Shown here: positions 36,891 to 48,646 of the stretch, in pieces
Layout: each line of letters starts with the position of its first letter
Position numbering within the stretch: position 1 is the first letter of the stretch
DNA from: Solanum dulcamara
Taxonomy: Eukaryota; Streptophyta; Magnoliopsida; Solanales; Solanaceae
DNA: 64,000 nucleotides
Reading direction: 5' to 3'
NCBI RefSeq assembly: GCF_947179165.1
Contig: NC_077237.1
Span: forward strand, 13,482,235-13,546,234
Program-made: the position numbers and the translations under genes
The notes under the pieces: model-generated
Told to the model about the DNA's origin: nothing
Database searches by the model: none
The model's input: the letters and a program-made list of their open reading frames with translations, nothing else

Positions 36891-37180
36891 GATATAAAAT
36901 TAGAGTACCTGCACCTATTCATTCCTCCTAGTATCAATGTTAAAGGTAATATTCCTATTCCCATCTATGAGTTAGTACCTTCTTGAGTTTGATGAAATTG
37001 AGTGAGTATCCTTTAGTGTGATGTCTGAAGTTCTTGCATTACATTCGTGCTTGATGAAAACCCTTCACGTGGTCATCATTCAAGGATGAGTAATACCAAG
37101 GGTGTGATATTGTAAAATCCCATACCATTTTAATTTAGTCCTTACTAAGAAATAGTGAAAACAAAGGCAAAGGACCAAAC
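36891..37180 (+). mobile_element. 3' end of an older plus-strand element
   Basis: Ends with a purine-rich caagggtgtgatat and then TGTAAAATCCCATACC at about 37119, which looks like tract plus LTR start in plus orientation. The LTR is cut after about 60 bp by E5. It may be the far side of the element whose gag lies at 18131-20160; that is inference. Confidence 0.45.
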
Positions 37181-39999
37181 TGTGATGACCCTCCATGTCA
37201 TTTCCTATATTTTATGATCTTTTTAGCATTTAGAACTTTTATTTAGCGGTCCCAAGTCATTTATGACTTGCTGACACTGACAGTTTGGTCGCCTAGTCGT
37301 TCATTTGGATTTTATACATATTTCCCTGTTTTAGAGCTCTTAGAGTTTCAACGATTGACTTCGGTTAGAACTCTAGGAAAACAACCTCAAAATAGAATTT
37401 TGACTATTCTATCAACTCCGGAATGGCCAAATTAGGGTAGTTAAATGGTCGGCTTGAGTATCAAGTCATTCGGTGTGCGTTTGATGTCATTTGGCGTTTT
37501 AGCCTTTTAAATTTGGCCTAAGGTTGACTTTGGTAAATATTCTTGAAAAACACGCATGGATTGAAATTTTATGAGAAAGGTTAGCTTTGAAATGTCAATT
37601 TTGATCTAGAATGACCTTCGTGCGGTTTTCGAGGCTTCTGGTCTTATTCCGAGCCTCCTTGTGGATTTTGGCTTTAAATGGCGCTTGGGTGAGGGACCCT
37701 TTTTTTTTTGAAATGATGTCATATGGAAATTTTGATTGCAGCATTGAGTCTTTAATATTAAATTTAATGGGTTACACAGTCTATTTGCACTCACAGGATT
37801 TTGAACTAATTTCTAACACCCTATCGGAGACAATGAAAATGGGAAAAAAACTGTTGGGGTGCTAAATGGGGTGCAGCCTCGCCTATAAGAAAGCCCATTT
37901 TCAGATTCTTTTTCTAATTTTCAAATTTGAATATCTTGATCTATAGAGATCCAAATTGACTGATTCAAAAGGCTAAATTGTGGGAATTCTCTGGGAGAAC
38001 ACAGTGGTTTGGTTGGAAATTGTTGAAGAGGCTCTATTTAAGGTAAAAGTCATGATTTAGTTGTTGTCCCTAGCGTATTTTCTTCGCTTAAATTGTATTT
38101 TTACAGCATGGCTGATTTTCGAGCCTCAAATTATGTTTCATTTGGAACAAAAGTTTGGAGAAATATTCAGTACTATTTTACAGTCAATTCGAGAATTTCC
38201 AACGTGGGTCCTATATTTTTGTTTTGGACTTCAAAATTGATCCGTCTCTTTTTCTAGAAAATTTAGTGTCAAAATGACCATAATGACGTTGTAATTTTAT
38301 TTTTGGTGTGGCAGCGTTCAGAGGTCGTACGGAAGGGAAAAGATTCGGCATTGTAATTTGGAGCATGCATGATCCGCCTACAGGTAGGCTACGACTTTCC
38401 TTCTTTTAGATTAAGTTCGAATATGTGAATGTATGTGGATTTACACTAATATTAGGGTGGGGAACTTATTTAGTAGGCAATGCTTGATAAAATTCATATT
38501 TTGAACTATTTTTGTGTTAGGCGAGTATGTGAATAGTTATAATTTTCTTGCATCTTTGGTTTCTTGTATTGACCTGTATATCATATTAGAGAATGTTTGG
38601 TCTTGTTATAGGCTTAGGCTAGTGTTTCCAATAGACTTGCGATATTTCAGTGCCGATAGGCCTTGTTTTATTTTTTCGGCGTCCTATAGGACGGCTTAAC
38701 TCCCTGTAGACTGATGTAGCAGACTTGGATCTAATAAAGATGGGACTTAGCTAGGCAGTAACTTAAATCGAAGCCTTATTATCCATAATCCCCATACTTC
38801 CCAACTTAGGCATCTCCGTCCATCTTTTTGGGCCCTTTTGGAGAAATTGATCAGTTACAAAACGCCCTCATCTATGTTGGGCTTATTCTGATAGAGTAGA
38901 CGAAGATTAGTAGAGACTAGCGTGATAATGGTTGGTAAAGGAAACTTTTGAGAGACTCACTTCAAATTGAATATTCTTGGTAAGATATTATCAAAAGGAT
39001 TCATCCGCAGTTTGAGGTCTGGTCTCTGTACTTCTTGATTTGGTGATACATCCTCCTACATGGAGTCAACATCGAGAATCCATCCCATTTGATATTATCA
39101 CAACACTTATGGGAATGCAAGATCTTCAGTTCGAGGTTCGGGCTCTACGCTAACCCTTACAAGGTCTGATTTATTGACATTCTATAGCAAGGAGACTCAT
39201 CTGCGGTTCGAGGTCTGGGCTCTATGCTTCATTCCATTTAGAGCTCATAATTATTGGCACTTGTAAAATATCTTAGTTCCACCAATTTTTTTATTCTTAG
39301 TTTAGCATTTCTGTGTACCTGTCGTACTTATAGGGGTCCGTCCGGGTTTTTACCTTAACTTGTGCATGAATGTACCTTTTGGGCTTATGGGGGCTTAGTT
39401 GGGTTTAGTTCTTGATTTTAGTTGTTCTTCTACACTTGTGCGCATACCTTTACTATTCTTGTTCTTGATCTTTGTCTCTATTTTTATTCTAGAATTTCCT
39501 ATTGCATTTACTTTTCTTACTTGGTCTACGTATGATGCCTGCAGGTACCTTTTTATTGGTACTTATACTACACTCCACCTGTTTTCATGATACAGGATCA
39601 AGTACTTGTTATCACCATCGTCATTCAAGCCATTAGTAGCCAGGATTCAAAGTTGAGGGTGAGCACACAGCGTTATAGATCATTATCATCTCCTTCTATT
39701 ATTTTGTGACTTATCTTTTGCATTTGAGAAAGTTCCTTGTGGTTGTATATATTTTTGGTCCACTTTTAGGACTTGTACTCTGTCAGTGGCTCTATACTAG
39801 TGACTTTCAGTTCTGGGAGAGATTAATTTTGCTTATGTATATATTTTTGGCTTGCCTTGTATTATTTCTATATTTCTTTGTTTCTGTTACTCAGTCTCCA
39901 CCCATATACCCATTACTAGCTATTTCAGGTTATGAGTTGGCTTACCTACTGGTGGGTTATGGTAGGTATTATCACAGCTCGAGTAATCGGGTTATGCCA
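37181..39999 (+). repeat. E5 5' LTR
   Basis: 2819 bp, TGTGATGACCC to GGGTTATGCCA. Its first 110 bp match 40480-40598. Contains three copies of gttcgaggtctgggctctatgcttc-like sequence near 39010, 39130 and 39190. ORFs in it, such as 37611-37865 and 39706-40065, are not genes. Confidence 0.7.
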
Positions 40000-40479
40000 A
40001 CTTTCTCTCACACCAACTTGTCATTCCTCGATCTTCTTAGGAATACTATGGTTGTGGTGACTTAGAACACTGGTCTAGAGACTATCCTAGGCGGAGGGCG
40101 AGACCCTCCTCTTCTCAGACAACCCGCTCATCTCCAGCTAGAGGCGGGGATCAGGGCCAGGACTGTAGGGGTGATCTGTATGGTGCCTGAGGTGGATTCA
40201 AGGGAGGCAGGTCAGGCGGATGAGAGGATGCTAGAGGGGGAGTCTGTCAGGGCTATTTCTATATTGCTCTAGTGAGGACAGAGATTGAGGCATCGGATGA
40301 TGTTATCACAGGTACAGTTCTTTTATGCAAACAGTCAGCTTCATCTCTATTTGATCCAGGTTTTTACCTATTCATATGTATCTATATAACTTTCTCCCAA
40401 CTAGGTGTGACTCCTGAGCCATTAGCAGCACTATTGCATGTTTTGAACCCTAGTAGGTGATTCTTTTAGTGGTGGATGT
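40000..40479 (+). pseudogene. E5 gag end and protease start
   Basis: Reads the end of a zinc knuckle (DLEHWSRDYPRRRARPSSSQ), then GYFYIALVRTEIEASDDVIT with GTVLLC, then a protease active-site region decayed to LFDPG, and stops at the Leu-Val-Val codons before the purine tract. Same family as the 18131-20160 remnant. Confidence 0.7.
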
Positions 40480-40598
40480 TGTAATGACCCTCCAGGTCAT
40501 TTTTTCTATTTTAACGATCTTTTTAGCATTTAGAGCTTTCCTATAGCAACCCTTAATTATTTATGACTTGATGGCACTGATAATTCAATTGCCTGATT
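40480..40598 (+). repeat. E5 3' LTR, first 119 bp
   Basis: TGTAATGACCCTCCAGG and following match 37181-37300. Truncated at about 40598 by the Athila-type remnant. Confidence 0.75.
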
Positions 40599-41298
40599 GT
40601 AAAACAATCTCACCAAACTCCTCTAAGCAATCACCCTCAAAGTTCATGATCACGGCAGCCAATGTCTCGACAGTGAACCTCTCCTTAATAGATTCCTCAA
40701 TAATTGCTTCCTTAGCTAGGTCGATCACGGACATCACATACATGTCTCTAGGCTGCTTCATGTCTTTACAAACAATGAATTTTACTTCTTCATTACTAAG
40801 CCTGAAGGTGAGCTCGCCGCTTTCCGTGTCAACCAATGCTCTGCCCGTGGCCAAAAATAGTCTTTCTAGGATTATGGGGACTTCAAAGTCCACCTCGCAG
40901 TCCAGGATGACAAAATCGGTAGTGAATATGAATTTGTCAACTCTCACTAGCACATCACATAGGATCCTGATGGGCTTCTTCACCGATCTGTCAACCACCA
41001 ACAACCTCATTGTAGTCAGTTTGGGGGCTCCCAAGCCCAACTATCTGTAGATCGCAAGTGGCATCAAGTTCATACTAGCTCCTACGACGCATAGATCCCT
41101 GACAAAATTAAATACATCAATAGTGCATGGGATAGTGAATGCTCCTGAGTCCTCCTTCTTTTCAACCAACGACCTTATAGCAATAGCACTATAATGGTGT
41201 AGGTTGTCAGCGAACTCGAAGGTAACAGTCCTCTTCTTAGTAACCAGGCATTTCATGAACTTTGCATAACCTGACATTTTCTCCAATGCCTTTACCAA
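40585..41298 (-). pseudogene. E7 protease region
   Basis: Two adjacent open stretches. 41298-41041 reads EKMSGYAKFMKCLVTKKR, DNLHHYSAIAIRSLVEKKED and GAFTIPCTID, then LCVVGASMNLMPLAIYR, where the family has D-L-G-A-S at the active site; the catalytic Asp is replaced by Val here. After an in-frame TAG, 41040-40585 reads LGLGAPKLTTMRLLVVDRSV, then FVILDCEVDFEVPIILERLF and LATGRALVDTESGELTFRLS. This is the retropepsin-like region typical of Athila/Tat gag-pol in Solanaceae. Loss of the Asp and the stop make it inactive. Confidence 0.8.
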
Positions 41299-41340
41299 AT
41301 AGAATGTTCACGGACAGCTATTTCAACATGGCGATGAATT

Positions 41341-41831
41341 TCAAGAACTTCCCATCTCAGCCTTCTTTTTCAATCTATGTGGGAATGGAGAAGGCAGTTT
41401 GAGAATTGGTGGAAATGGTTGTGCTACCGCTGCTTCGAATGGTTGTTTACCTTTTGCCTTCTTTGTCATCTTTGGCTCTACCACTATCTCATCAACATCA
41501 TCGTCATCATCAACAAGAATTGCATCATGTGACCCACTCCTTTGCTGCTCATCGATATTGGATACAATATCTTTATCCTGCTCAATACCTGTAGGTGATG
41601 GTCCTTGAATCATCTTACCACTTCTAGTTGCCATTACCATACATTTCCTTTCTTTCTTCGGTTTTAGTACAACATCACTAGGAAGTGTGACATTCTTCCT
41701 TTGATTCAGTGATACAGATAACTGGCCCATCTGGTGCTCTAACTGTTTGATAGCAGTGGAGTGTGAATCTACCGACTGACCCATGTTGGACATATCTCCC
41801 TTTAAATCTTTGACACCTACACCAGCTGACT
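41341..41831 (-). pseudogene. E7 gag, C-terminal part
   Basis: From 41831 the frame reads SAGVGVKDLKGDMSNMGQSV and then AIKQLEHQMGQLSVSLNQRK, an amphipathic helix region, followed by an acidic linker with a run of Asp (DDDDDVDE). It continues the gag piece at 45724-46009. Function in the family is particle assembly. Confidence 0.8.
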
Positions 41832-44349
41832 TATCACACCCTGATAGGGTACCCTCGGCGTGGCCGGTACTAGAAGACTATTCTGCTTGTTCACACATTC
41901 ACTTAATCCACACTCTATCAGCAGAAGACTTAACTCATCAAGAAAGTGACTCAACATAATATCCAAATATATAACTTGTAGAATAATTCCAAAGGCCAAC
42001 AATCCATCTAATCCAATTAGTGAGACTTGTATGAATGAAACTAGCCAAAAGATAATATCCAATCAACACATCAAAAATCTAGTATATGAAGCTCATATCA
42101 ACTGTTTAAGTGGTGTCAATGACAGGTCCATGGCTACCTTAACTAAAATAAAAGAACAAGTCTAAACTCTAAAGTTAGATGACAAAAGAATGGTATCTTC
42201 TGAAAGTAGAGAGAACTCACCAATTAGGTAGAATATGAACAGATCCTCAATGGTGCGCCTGTTGATGATCTCTATAATATGTCTATGCATCATTAAACGA
42301 TACAGGTCCAAGTAGACGTCAGTACATGGAATGTACGAGTATATAATACGGCCAAATGAAACATGCATCAAAGTAGATTAATATCGATTCAGACATCTCA
42401 AATCAAAAAGATGAGAAACTCAATTATGATGTCACAAGTCTAAATCAAGAGAAAGGTATAGACAAAGACCAATCATATGCAATCCAATCTAATCAGAGTA
42501 CTATTAAGACCTATATGAGAGTTTTTTTTATCCGACAACAATCACTTATGAGCTAGTGATCCTACAATAAGCTCGTTCTTATTGCCACAGCCGTCCAATA
42601 CTTTGTCAAGGTAAAGGACGAATCAACCAATCATGGATCCAACAATCAATCAAGTCTTATCTTGTCAGGACAATAAAATAGGAAATATCTGACTTCAATC
42701 ATCTCCTACATTTGGTGGCATAGTTATTAAGCTCTAGTTATTACTTACTCTTACTCAATTCAGTGCTCGATACTCCTCCCAAGAATCAATTCTCACAATA
42801 CAATCAATCCCAATTAAACCAATCAATAAGTCTCATATGGACTCTTATTAGTTCATCAGTTATATCCAATCAATCCTTTCAACCAAACAATCATCCAATC
42901 ATTCCCAATCATTTAAGAGTAGTTGGGACAATCATTTATGGCAATATTTAGTTGAGACCATTCAATTGGGTTCAATTATGAAGATGGAAAGAACTATCAA
43001 GTTCATCAAGACTATCAGCTCACATCCCAATCACAATTATGCATTCACAAGTTCAAAGCTCTATACTAAATCCTTAGACATATATATCAGATATTAGTTA
43101 AAATACTATTAGGGTTTATGAAATAAGTAGTTTAAATCATTTTTTCAAGAAACAAATTTGTGAAAAACATCAATTACGCAATATTATGTAAAATATGTTA
43201 AATTTAAGGAAATTCTCAAGAAACACAACAATTGGGACTTAATGCATTCACAAATCAACCTACCACAATCATGGGGCAGATGGAAGAACAAGGTCCTTGC
43301 TTTAGTTTAGCCTTACATACCTGAAAATTAAAATGAATAATCGAGGCTTGAAAGATTGGCTTGAAAACCTTGAACCCTGGCTTTTTTTTTCTCTTCAATT
43401 CTCTTATCTAAATGTTCTAAGTGTTAAATTAGAGAACATACCCTTAGGATATTGATAAGTGACGAACTTTAGACCCAAAATGGCTTGGGTTAAGTTTGGA
43501 AAAGGTGAGGAAAAGTATGGAATGCCATTCATTAAAAACAATCTGAAAAATAAGCTCGGGTGCACTGCTGGCCTGCTACATCAGGGTCCAAAGTATTGAA
43601 GTTAGTTTCGAGAGCACTAGTGGCGCGCCACCCCAGGCCCCAAATTACTACAGCAATAGTCTCTGGCAAAACGGCCATAACCTTTTACTCTGAACTAGAA
43701 ATAAGACAAACTTAGTGGTGTTGGAAAAAGGACTCAATGAACTTTAATTTGATACGTCATGGACCATCTAAATGTTAATATTTTGACAAATATGGTCGTT
43801 TGAAGTTGACCCTTATAAGATCTTATAAGAAAACTTAATCGGTAAAGGATCTTTGAACACGACTTAGTAGTAGAGGTTCCTTATGACCTAATTCACCTCT
43901 AATACACCACGAATACTTAGGAATTGATCCTAAAACATATATATAATTAGAAGTCATCAGAGTCAGGCTTATACACATAAGAAGAATGGCTCAGGTCTTA
44001 GCTTAAAACACTTTAGGGTATAATGATATATCGCCAAAATACGACACTTACGAAGCTCAGAACATGGTATTATTATAAGTCCTCAAATACATTTTGTTAT
44101 TTTGATATGTGTTTTTGGTCAATTTTCAGGGAATTGAAGTACGCTTGGGTTGATGAACTTTGGCTTGCTTATATGGGGATTCGATTGATATTGGAGTAAG
44201 TTGGAAGCTTAGTTTTGAGGAGAGATCACAAGGAAAACAAATTATGCAAGAAGTGCTAAATTTACTTGAGCTTGGCAAGGATTGACAACAACTAACTTCA
44301 CCAGGCCTTGACGTATCTTGCACTGGACACTTGGAGGTGAAAGCTACAT

Positions 44350-44630
44350 GTTTGGACCAAGTATGCATACCACGAGACCCTTCAAGGGCCGTAGTGCACA
44401 CCACTAGCCATGAAAGTAATCCCTCCATCCATGAAGAAGGCATCCACCAAGCAAAAGCCATCAAAATGGCCAAGGCAAACTCCACGGACCTTACCACGAG
44501 CCGTAGTGCTTACCACTGGCCATGGTAAGTTCCATGGTGGGGTGTCCTACCAAAAAAGGACAAGGTAATGACCAAGGAAGACCTCCATGAGCATGGTGCT
44601 CACCACTGGATATGGTGGTTCCCGTCCAGA
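44350..44630. repeat. Palindromic ACCACG..CCGTGGTG-type array in inner LTR
   Basis: Units such as accacgagccgtagtgctta and caccactggccatggtaag resemble the CCACGG..CCGTGG array of the E1 LTR, although the rest of the two LTRs is unrelated. Confidence 0.6.
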
Positions 44631-44689
44631 GCAATCCAAGCCCAACAAGACTTTGGTTTCCTAGTTTGTTTAGGATTAGATTTCAATTC

Positions 44690-44698
44690 TATAAATAC
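44690..44698 (+). promoter_or_regulatory. TATA box in inner solo LTR
   Basis: TATAAATAC preceded by ttcaattc; the only consensus box in this LTR, supporting plus orientation. Confidence 0.55.
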
Positions 44699-45723
44699 CC
44701 TATTTTGTTCTATGTTTTAGGAGAGCTTGACATGCACTTTTCATACACTTTTCCTACTATTTAGAGTCTTCATTAAACTACCAAAACTCCATTGCTTCAT
44801 CATCCACACGTAACTGGACAGATTTGGAAGAAGAGCACACAACCTAGATTCTTTGAGTTCTAGTTTTAGTGATTTGATTCTAAATCTTATTCATCAATTG
44901 TGAGTTTGGTTCATTATTATTTGTAATCCTTCTAATACATGTTTCATTCATTGTTTATTGAGTTATTCATTATAATCATGCAAGGCTAATCCCATAACTA
45001 GGGTTGTGGAAATCATGACGACTTAACTAGAATAGGCAAACATAGTATTGATATTCGTTATTTATTTTTTCATGTATTGCGAATTCTTTATTCAAAAGTC
45101 TTTCTTAGTGAGTGCACGCATTAAGAACTTGCCTGTATTCATTACTTGCCTGGGAGGGAGGTAGTGATTAGGAAAACACTATCATAACAGTAATTCGAAG
45201 AGTCTGGCTTTGAAAGAAGGGATAAACTTCATCTAAGTTACTTGAGACCGGAAGGAGCTAGTACTCTGAAATCCAGGGCAAGGGTTAGGATAGTATACAT
45301 TCTGAGACCGAGAGGAGATAAATGAGATACGTCTAAGAAAGACGGGAGATGAATTAGATATTACCTAACTTGCTAGATTTTGCATGCAATACATTAAATG
45401 ATATCATGAATACGAGTCGTCTATTAAGTCATATGTCATGGGGATCATAACCCTATTCTAGTCTTCATATTGTTACAACTTTAATCTTGTTTACTTGTCT
45501 TTGTATTGTTATTTATTCTAAAACTAAAACCAAAACCTTCCACTTTTACTTTATGTATGTTTATTTTTGAGAAGTAGAGACTACAACTGAATTATGATAG
45601 CTAATAGAATTGTTTCAACCTATTCCCTGTGGGTTCGACCCCGACTCTTAGTTGGGTAAAATATACTATTAATAATTGTATATATCTCTTTTGAGAGGTG
45701 TAATTGAGTGTTATCATATAACA

Positions 45724-46009
45724 TAACTCTACCTTTTGCAGAACCTTTGCCAACATGTCTTCCATCTTCAAGTTTTTAGAACCAGTCGCAGCTCGATCTC
45801 TGTTCCTAGGAGACACATACACATTGTTGCGTTCATTATTGAAGGTGTATTTTCTTTTCTAGTTTTCTTGATCATGGTTACCAAATTTTTCATAATAGTT
45901 ATCCTTTTGAAAGTTCCGACCTTGATTTCCAGAATCTGTCTTTGGCTCGTTATACATGTTCACACCCCTAACTGTATTTACCTTCTCAGCACCTTCGAAT
46001 AATAAGCGT
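45724..46009 (-). pseudogene. E7 gag, upstream part
   Basis: From 46009 the frame reads LLFEGAEKVNTVRGVNMYNE, DNYYEKFGNHDQEN, a stop, then KRKYTFNNERNNVYVSPRNR and KMEDMLAKVLQKVE. The segment VYVSPRNRDR then MEDML is typical for the Athila-type gag just before its coiled region. It is cut at 46009 by the Ogre and at 45724 by the solo LTR. Confidence 0.8.
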
Positions 46010-46494
46010 TGTAATACCCCATTTTAACTCGAGGTCAAACGGTGTACAACATATTGATGATTCCTAAATTATTTAATTTTAAGGAGTCGCCACCTAATTA
46101 TTTTTAAGGTAAATTAGGATACCTAAATAATTAACTTATTCAATGCTAAAAAATGATCTCCGATTAGTGGTCTACTTAGCTTATGAGATTCTAGATAAGG
46201 GTTCTAGTTATCCTAAAGGGAAGGGGTTAGGCATCCTTCAAGATTCGTTAAAAAACGATTACCGGCCAAACTTAGGTTAAATGATTAAAATTATAAAAAG
46301 GTTGCTCAAAAAGTTTTGAAAACAAAGCTTAGTAACTAAGTGAGTGTTTAAATGCGATATATATATATATATTTTAATAACTAAGCCTTAAAGAAAAATA
46401 TTGATTTTTTTTATTATGATGAACCATTTTAATTAAAGTTTTCACAAATCTAAATATCCATATAATGTTAGCTATTGTATTAGTGAGAACACAA

Positions 46495-48111
46495 CGACAA
46501 AAATAATAATAATAATAATAATAATAATAGAAATAATAATATTAATAACGGCAGTAAATAATAATAATAATAATGATAGCAACACTAAATAATACTAATA
46601 ACGATAATAATAATAATAATAATAAAAATACTAATGATGATAATGATAACGAATTTAATATTAATAATACTAATAAAGATAACGATAATAATATTAATAA
46701 TAATAATAGTAAAATAAAATACTACGAATAATAATAGTAACGATAATAATAATAATAACAGTAAATGAAAATACTACTACTACTATTAGTACTACTAATA
46801 ATGATGAAGAAAATAATAATAATAATAATAATAATAATAGTAGATAGAAATACTACTAATACTAATGATAATAGTAATAATAATAATAATAATACTAACA
46901 GTAAAATAAAATACAACTACAACTCATAACAACAACAACAACAACAATAATAGTAATAATAATAATAGTAAATAAACTATACTAGTATAATAATGATAAT
47001 AATAATAGCAATAATAATAATAATAATAATAAGTAAATAATAATAATAATAATAATAATGATGATAAATAGTGATAACAACAACAATAATAATAATAGCA
47101 ATAATAATAATAATAATAATAATATGATAACGGTAAATATAATAGCAATAATACGAATAATAATAAATAGATAATAATAACAATAGCAATAATAATAATA
47201 AGAATAAGAATAATAACAATAAGCATAATAAATAATAACGTTAATAACAAATAACAATAACATATAATAATAATAAAATAATAACAATAGTATAATAATA
47301 ATAATAATAATAATAATAATCATAAATAAAATATCGATAAATATAATAATGATAATAATAATAATGATAATAACAATAAATAATGATAATAACAATAAAT
47401 AATGATAATAATAATAATGATAATGATGATGATATTAATAATGATAACTATACTAGTAATGATAATAGTAATAACAATAATAATAACAAAAATACTAACA
47501 ATGATAGTAATAATAGTGAATAAAAAAACAAACATTGTTACTATTAATAATAATAATGACGAAAATAATAATAATAATAATAATAGTAATGAAATGATGA
47601 TAGTAATATTAACGAAGTAATAATAATAGTAAAAAAATAGCTATTAATAATAATGACGAAATGATAATAATAATAATGCAAATAATAATAATAATAATAA
47701 CGAAAATGATAATAATAATAATAATAATAGTACTACTAATAATATTAACAACGAAAATAATAATACATATAATAACATAATAATAATAATGGTAACATTA
47801 ATAATAATAGCAGTAAACAAATGTACTACTAATAATGATAATAATAATTACGAAAATATTAATAAACTAATAATAATAATAATAATAATGCTAACAGTAA
47901 ATAAAATACTACTACTAATAATAATAATAAAAACGGTAATAATAAAAATATATACTACTACTAATAATAATAATAATAACGAAAATAATAATAACAATAA
48001 CAATAATAATATTAATAATAATAATAGTAATACTAACAGAAAAATAAACATTCCACTGCTTCTCTTAATAATATTAATAATGAAAATAATAATATTAATA
48101 TGAATAACGAA

Positions 48112-48169
<58 letters not shown>

Positions 48170-48360
48170 GTAATACTAACAGAAAAATAAACATTACTAC
48201 TACTTCTATTAATAATATTGACAGCGAAAATAATAATAATAATAGTAATAACAGAAAATAAAATAAACTACTACTAATAATAGCAATAATAATTAAAATA
48301 ACAATAATAACGACATCAAATAAACAGACACTTTAAGAATAATAATAACAATAATAATAA
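46495..48360. repeat. Degenerate AAT/AAC/AGT triplet tract
   Basis: About 1.85 kb made mostly of aat with scattered aac, agt, atg and acg triplets. The phase is widely kept, so all frames give long false ORFs of Leu, Ile, Tyr and Asn. The start of the same tract is seen at 63267-64000. It lies after the TATA box in element sense and so should be in the transcript (R/U5). Confidence 0.9.
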
Positions 48361-48636
48361 ATGCTAAAAATATAAACAGCCCGGATTGACACTGAATATG
48401 GCGATCTTATTCGTTTGCTATTTTTTAAAAGATCTAGGATATCGACTCCATGTGAGGGTAGGAAGATTATATCGAGTCTCAGATCAAGACTCCATTTTTG
48501 CTGTTGCTGGGCAGTGAACGGAAATGCTTTGGTCACGAATATACCCTTGTTTTTCGAGTAAAATCGAGTTCAAATTGAGAGAAAATTCGAAAATTCTTCC
48601 CTATTCCGTCTGTCCTCGTTTTTTTCTCTAATCCCT

Positions 48637-48646
48637 CTATTTATAG
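48637..48646 (-). promoter_or_regulatory. TATA box of the E6 LTR
   Basis: Minus strand CTATAAATAG followed by agggattag. It is the only consensus box in the LTR. Inferred start of transcription about 48610, which leaves R and U5 with the triplet tract. Confidence 0.65.

Larger units (their letters stand above)
37181..40598 (+). mobile_element. E5: deletion derivative, plus strand
   Basis: 5' LTR 37181-39999, core of only 480 bp (40000-40479), then the first 119 bp of a 3' LTR (40480-40598), cut where Athila-type sequence begins. The core starts inside gag and ends inside protease, so primer site, most of gag and all of RT to integrase are missing. Confidence 0.75.
44103..45716 (+). repeat. 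Inner solo LTR, plus orientation
   Basis: TGATATGTG to GTGTTATCA, 1614 bp, nested 7 bp from the end of the outer LTR. It has a TATA box at 44690-44698 and a CCTGTGGGTTCGACCCC segment near 45625, usual in Athila/Tat LTR ends. Flanks TATTT and TATAA share only TAT, so the target duplication is uncertain. ORFs at 44126-44528 are not genes. Confidence 0.62.
41832..45723 (-). repeat. Solo LTR inserted in E7 gag (outer), with an inner LTR
   Basis: Starts tatcacaccctgatagggta and ends atataaca, LTR-like termini in minus orientation (TGTTAT..GTGATA). Flanks TGACT (41827-41831) and TAACT (45724-45728) are a 5-bp target duplication with one change. The gag frame reads into one flank as KVE and out of the other as SAG without loss, which supports a clean insertion. 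No core or primer site is seen. The body 41832-44102 is non-coding; the rest is the inner LTR. Confidence 0.75.
40599..46009 (-). mobile_element. E7: Athila-type gag-protease remnant, split by insertions
   Basis: Minus-strand gag at 46009-45724 and 41831-41341 and protease at 41298-40585 form one gag-protease once the insertion at 41832-45723 is taken out. Both outer ends are lost: on the left it abuts E5, on the right the Ogre begins. Confidence 0.8.

Noticed and set aside
39706..40065. 119-codon membrane-like ORF
   Set aside because: The first part is E5 LTR, rich in T; the end runs into gag sequence in another frame.
44126..44528. Overlapping ORFs on both strands near 44.3 kb
   Set aside because: They result from the palindromic ACCACG..CCGTGG array in a solo LTR.
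46722..48103. Long ORFs of Leu, Ile, Tyr and Asn on both strands
   Set aside because: They are readings of the AAT-type triplet tract, open in many frames, with identical copies in the other LTR (63494-63998).
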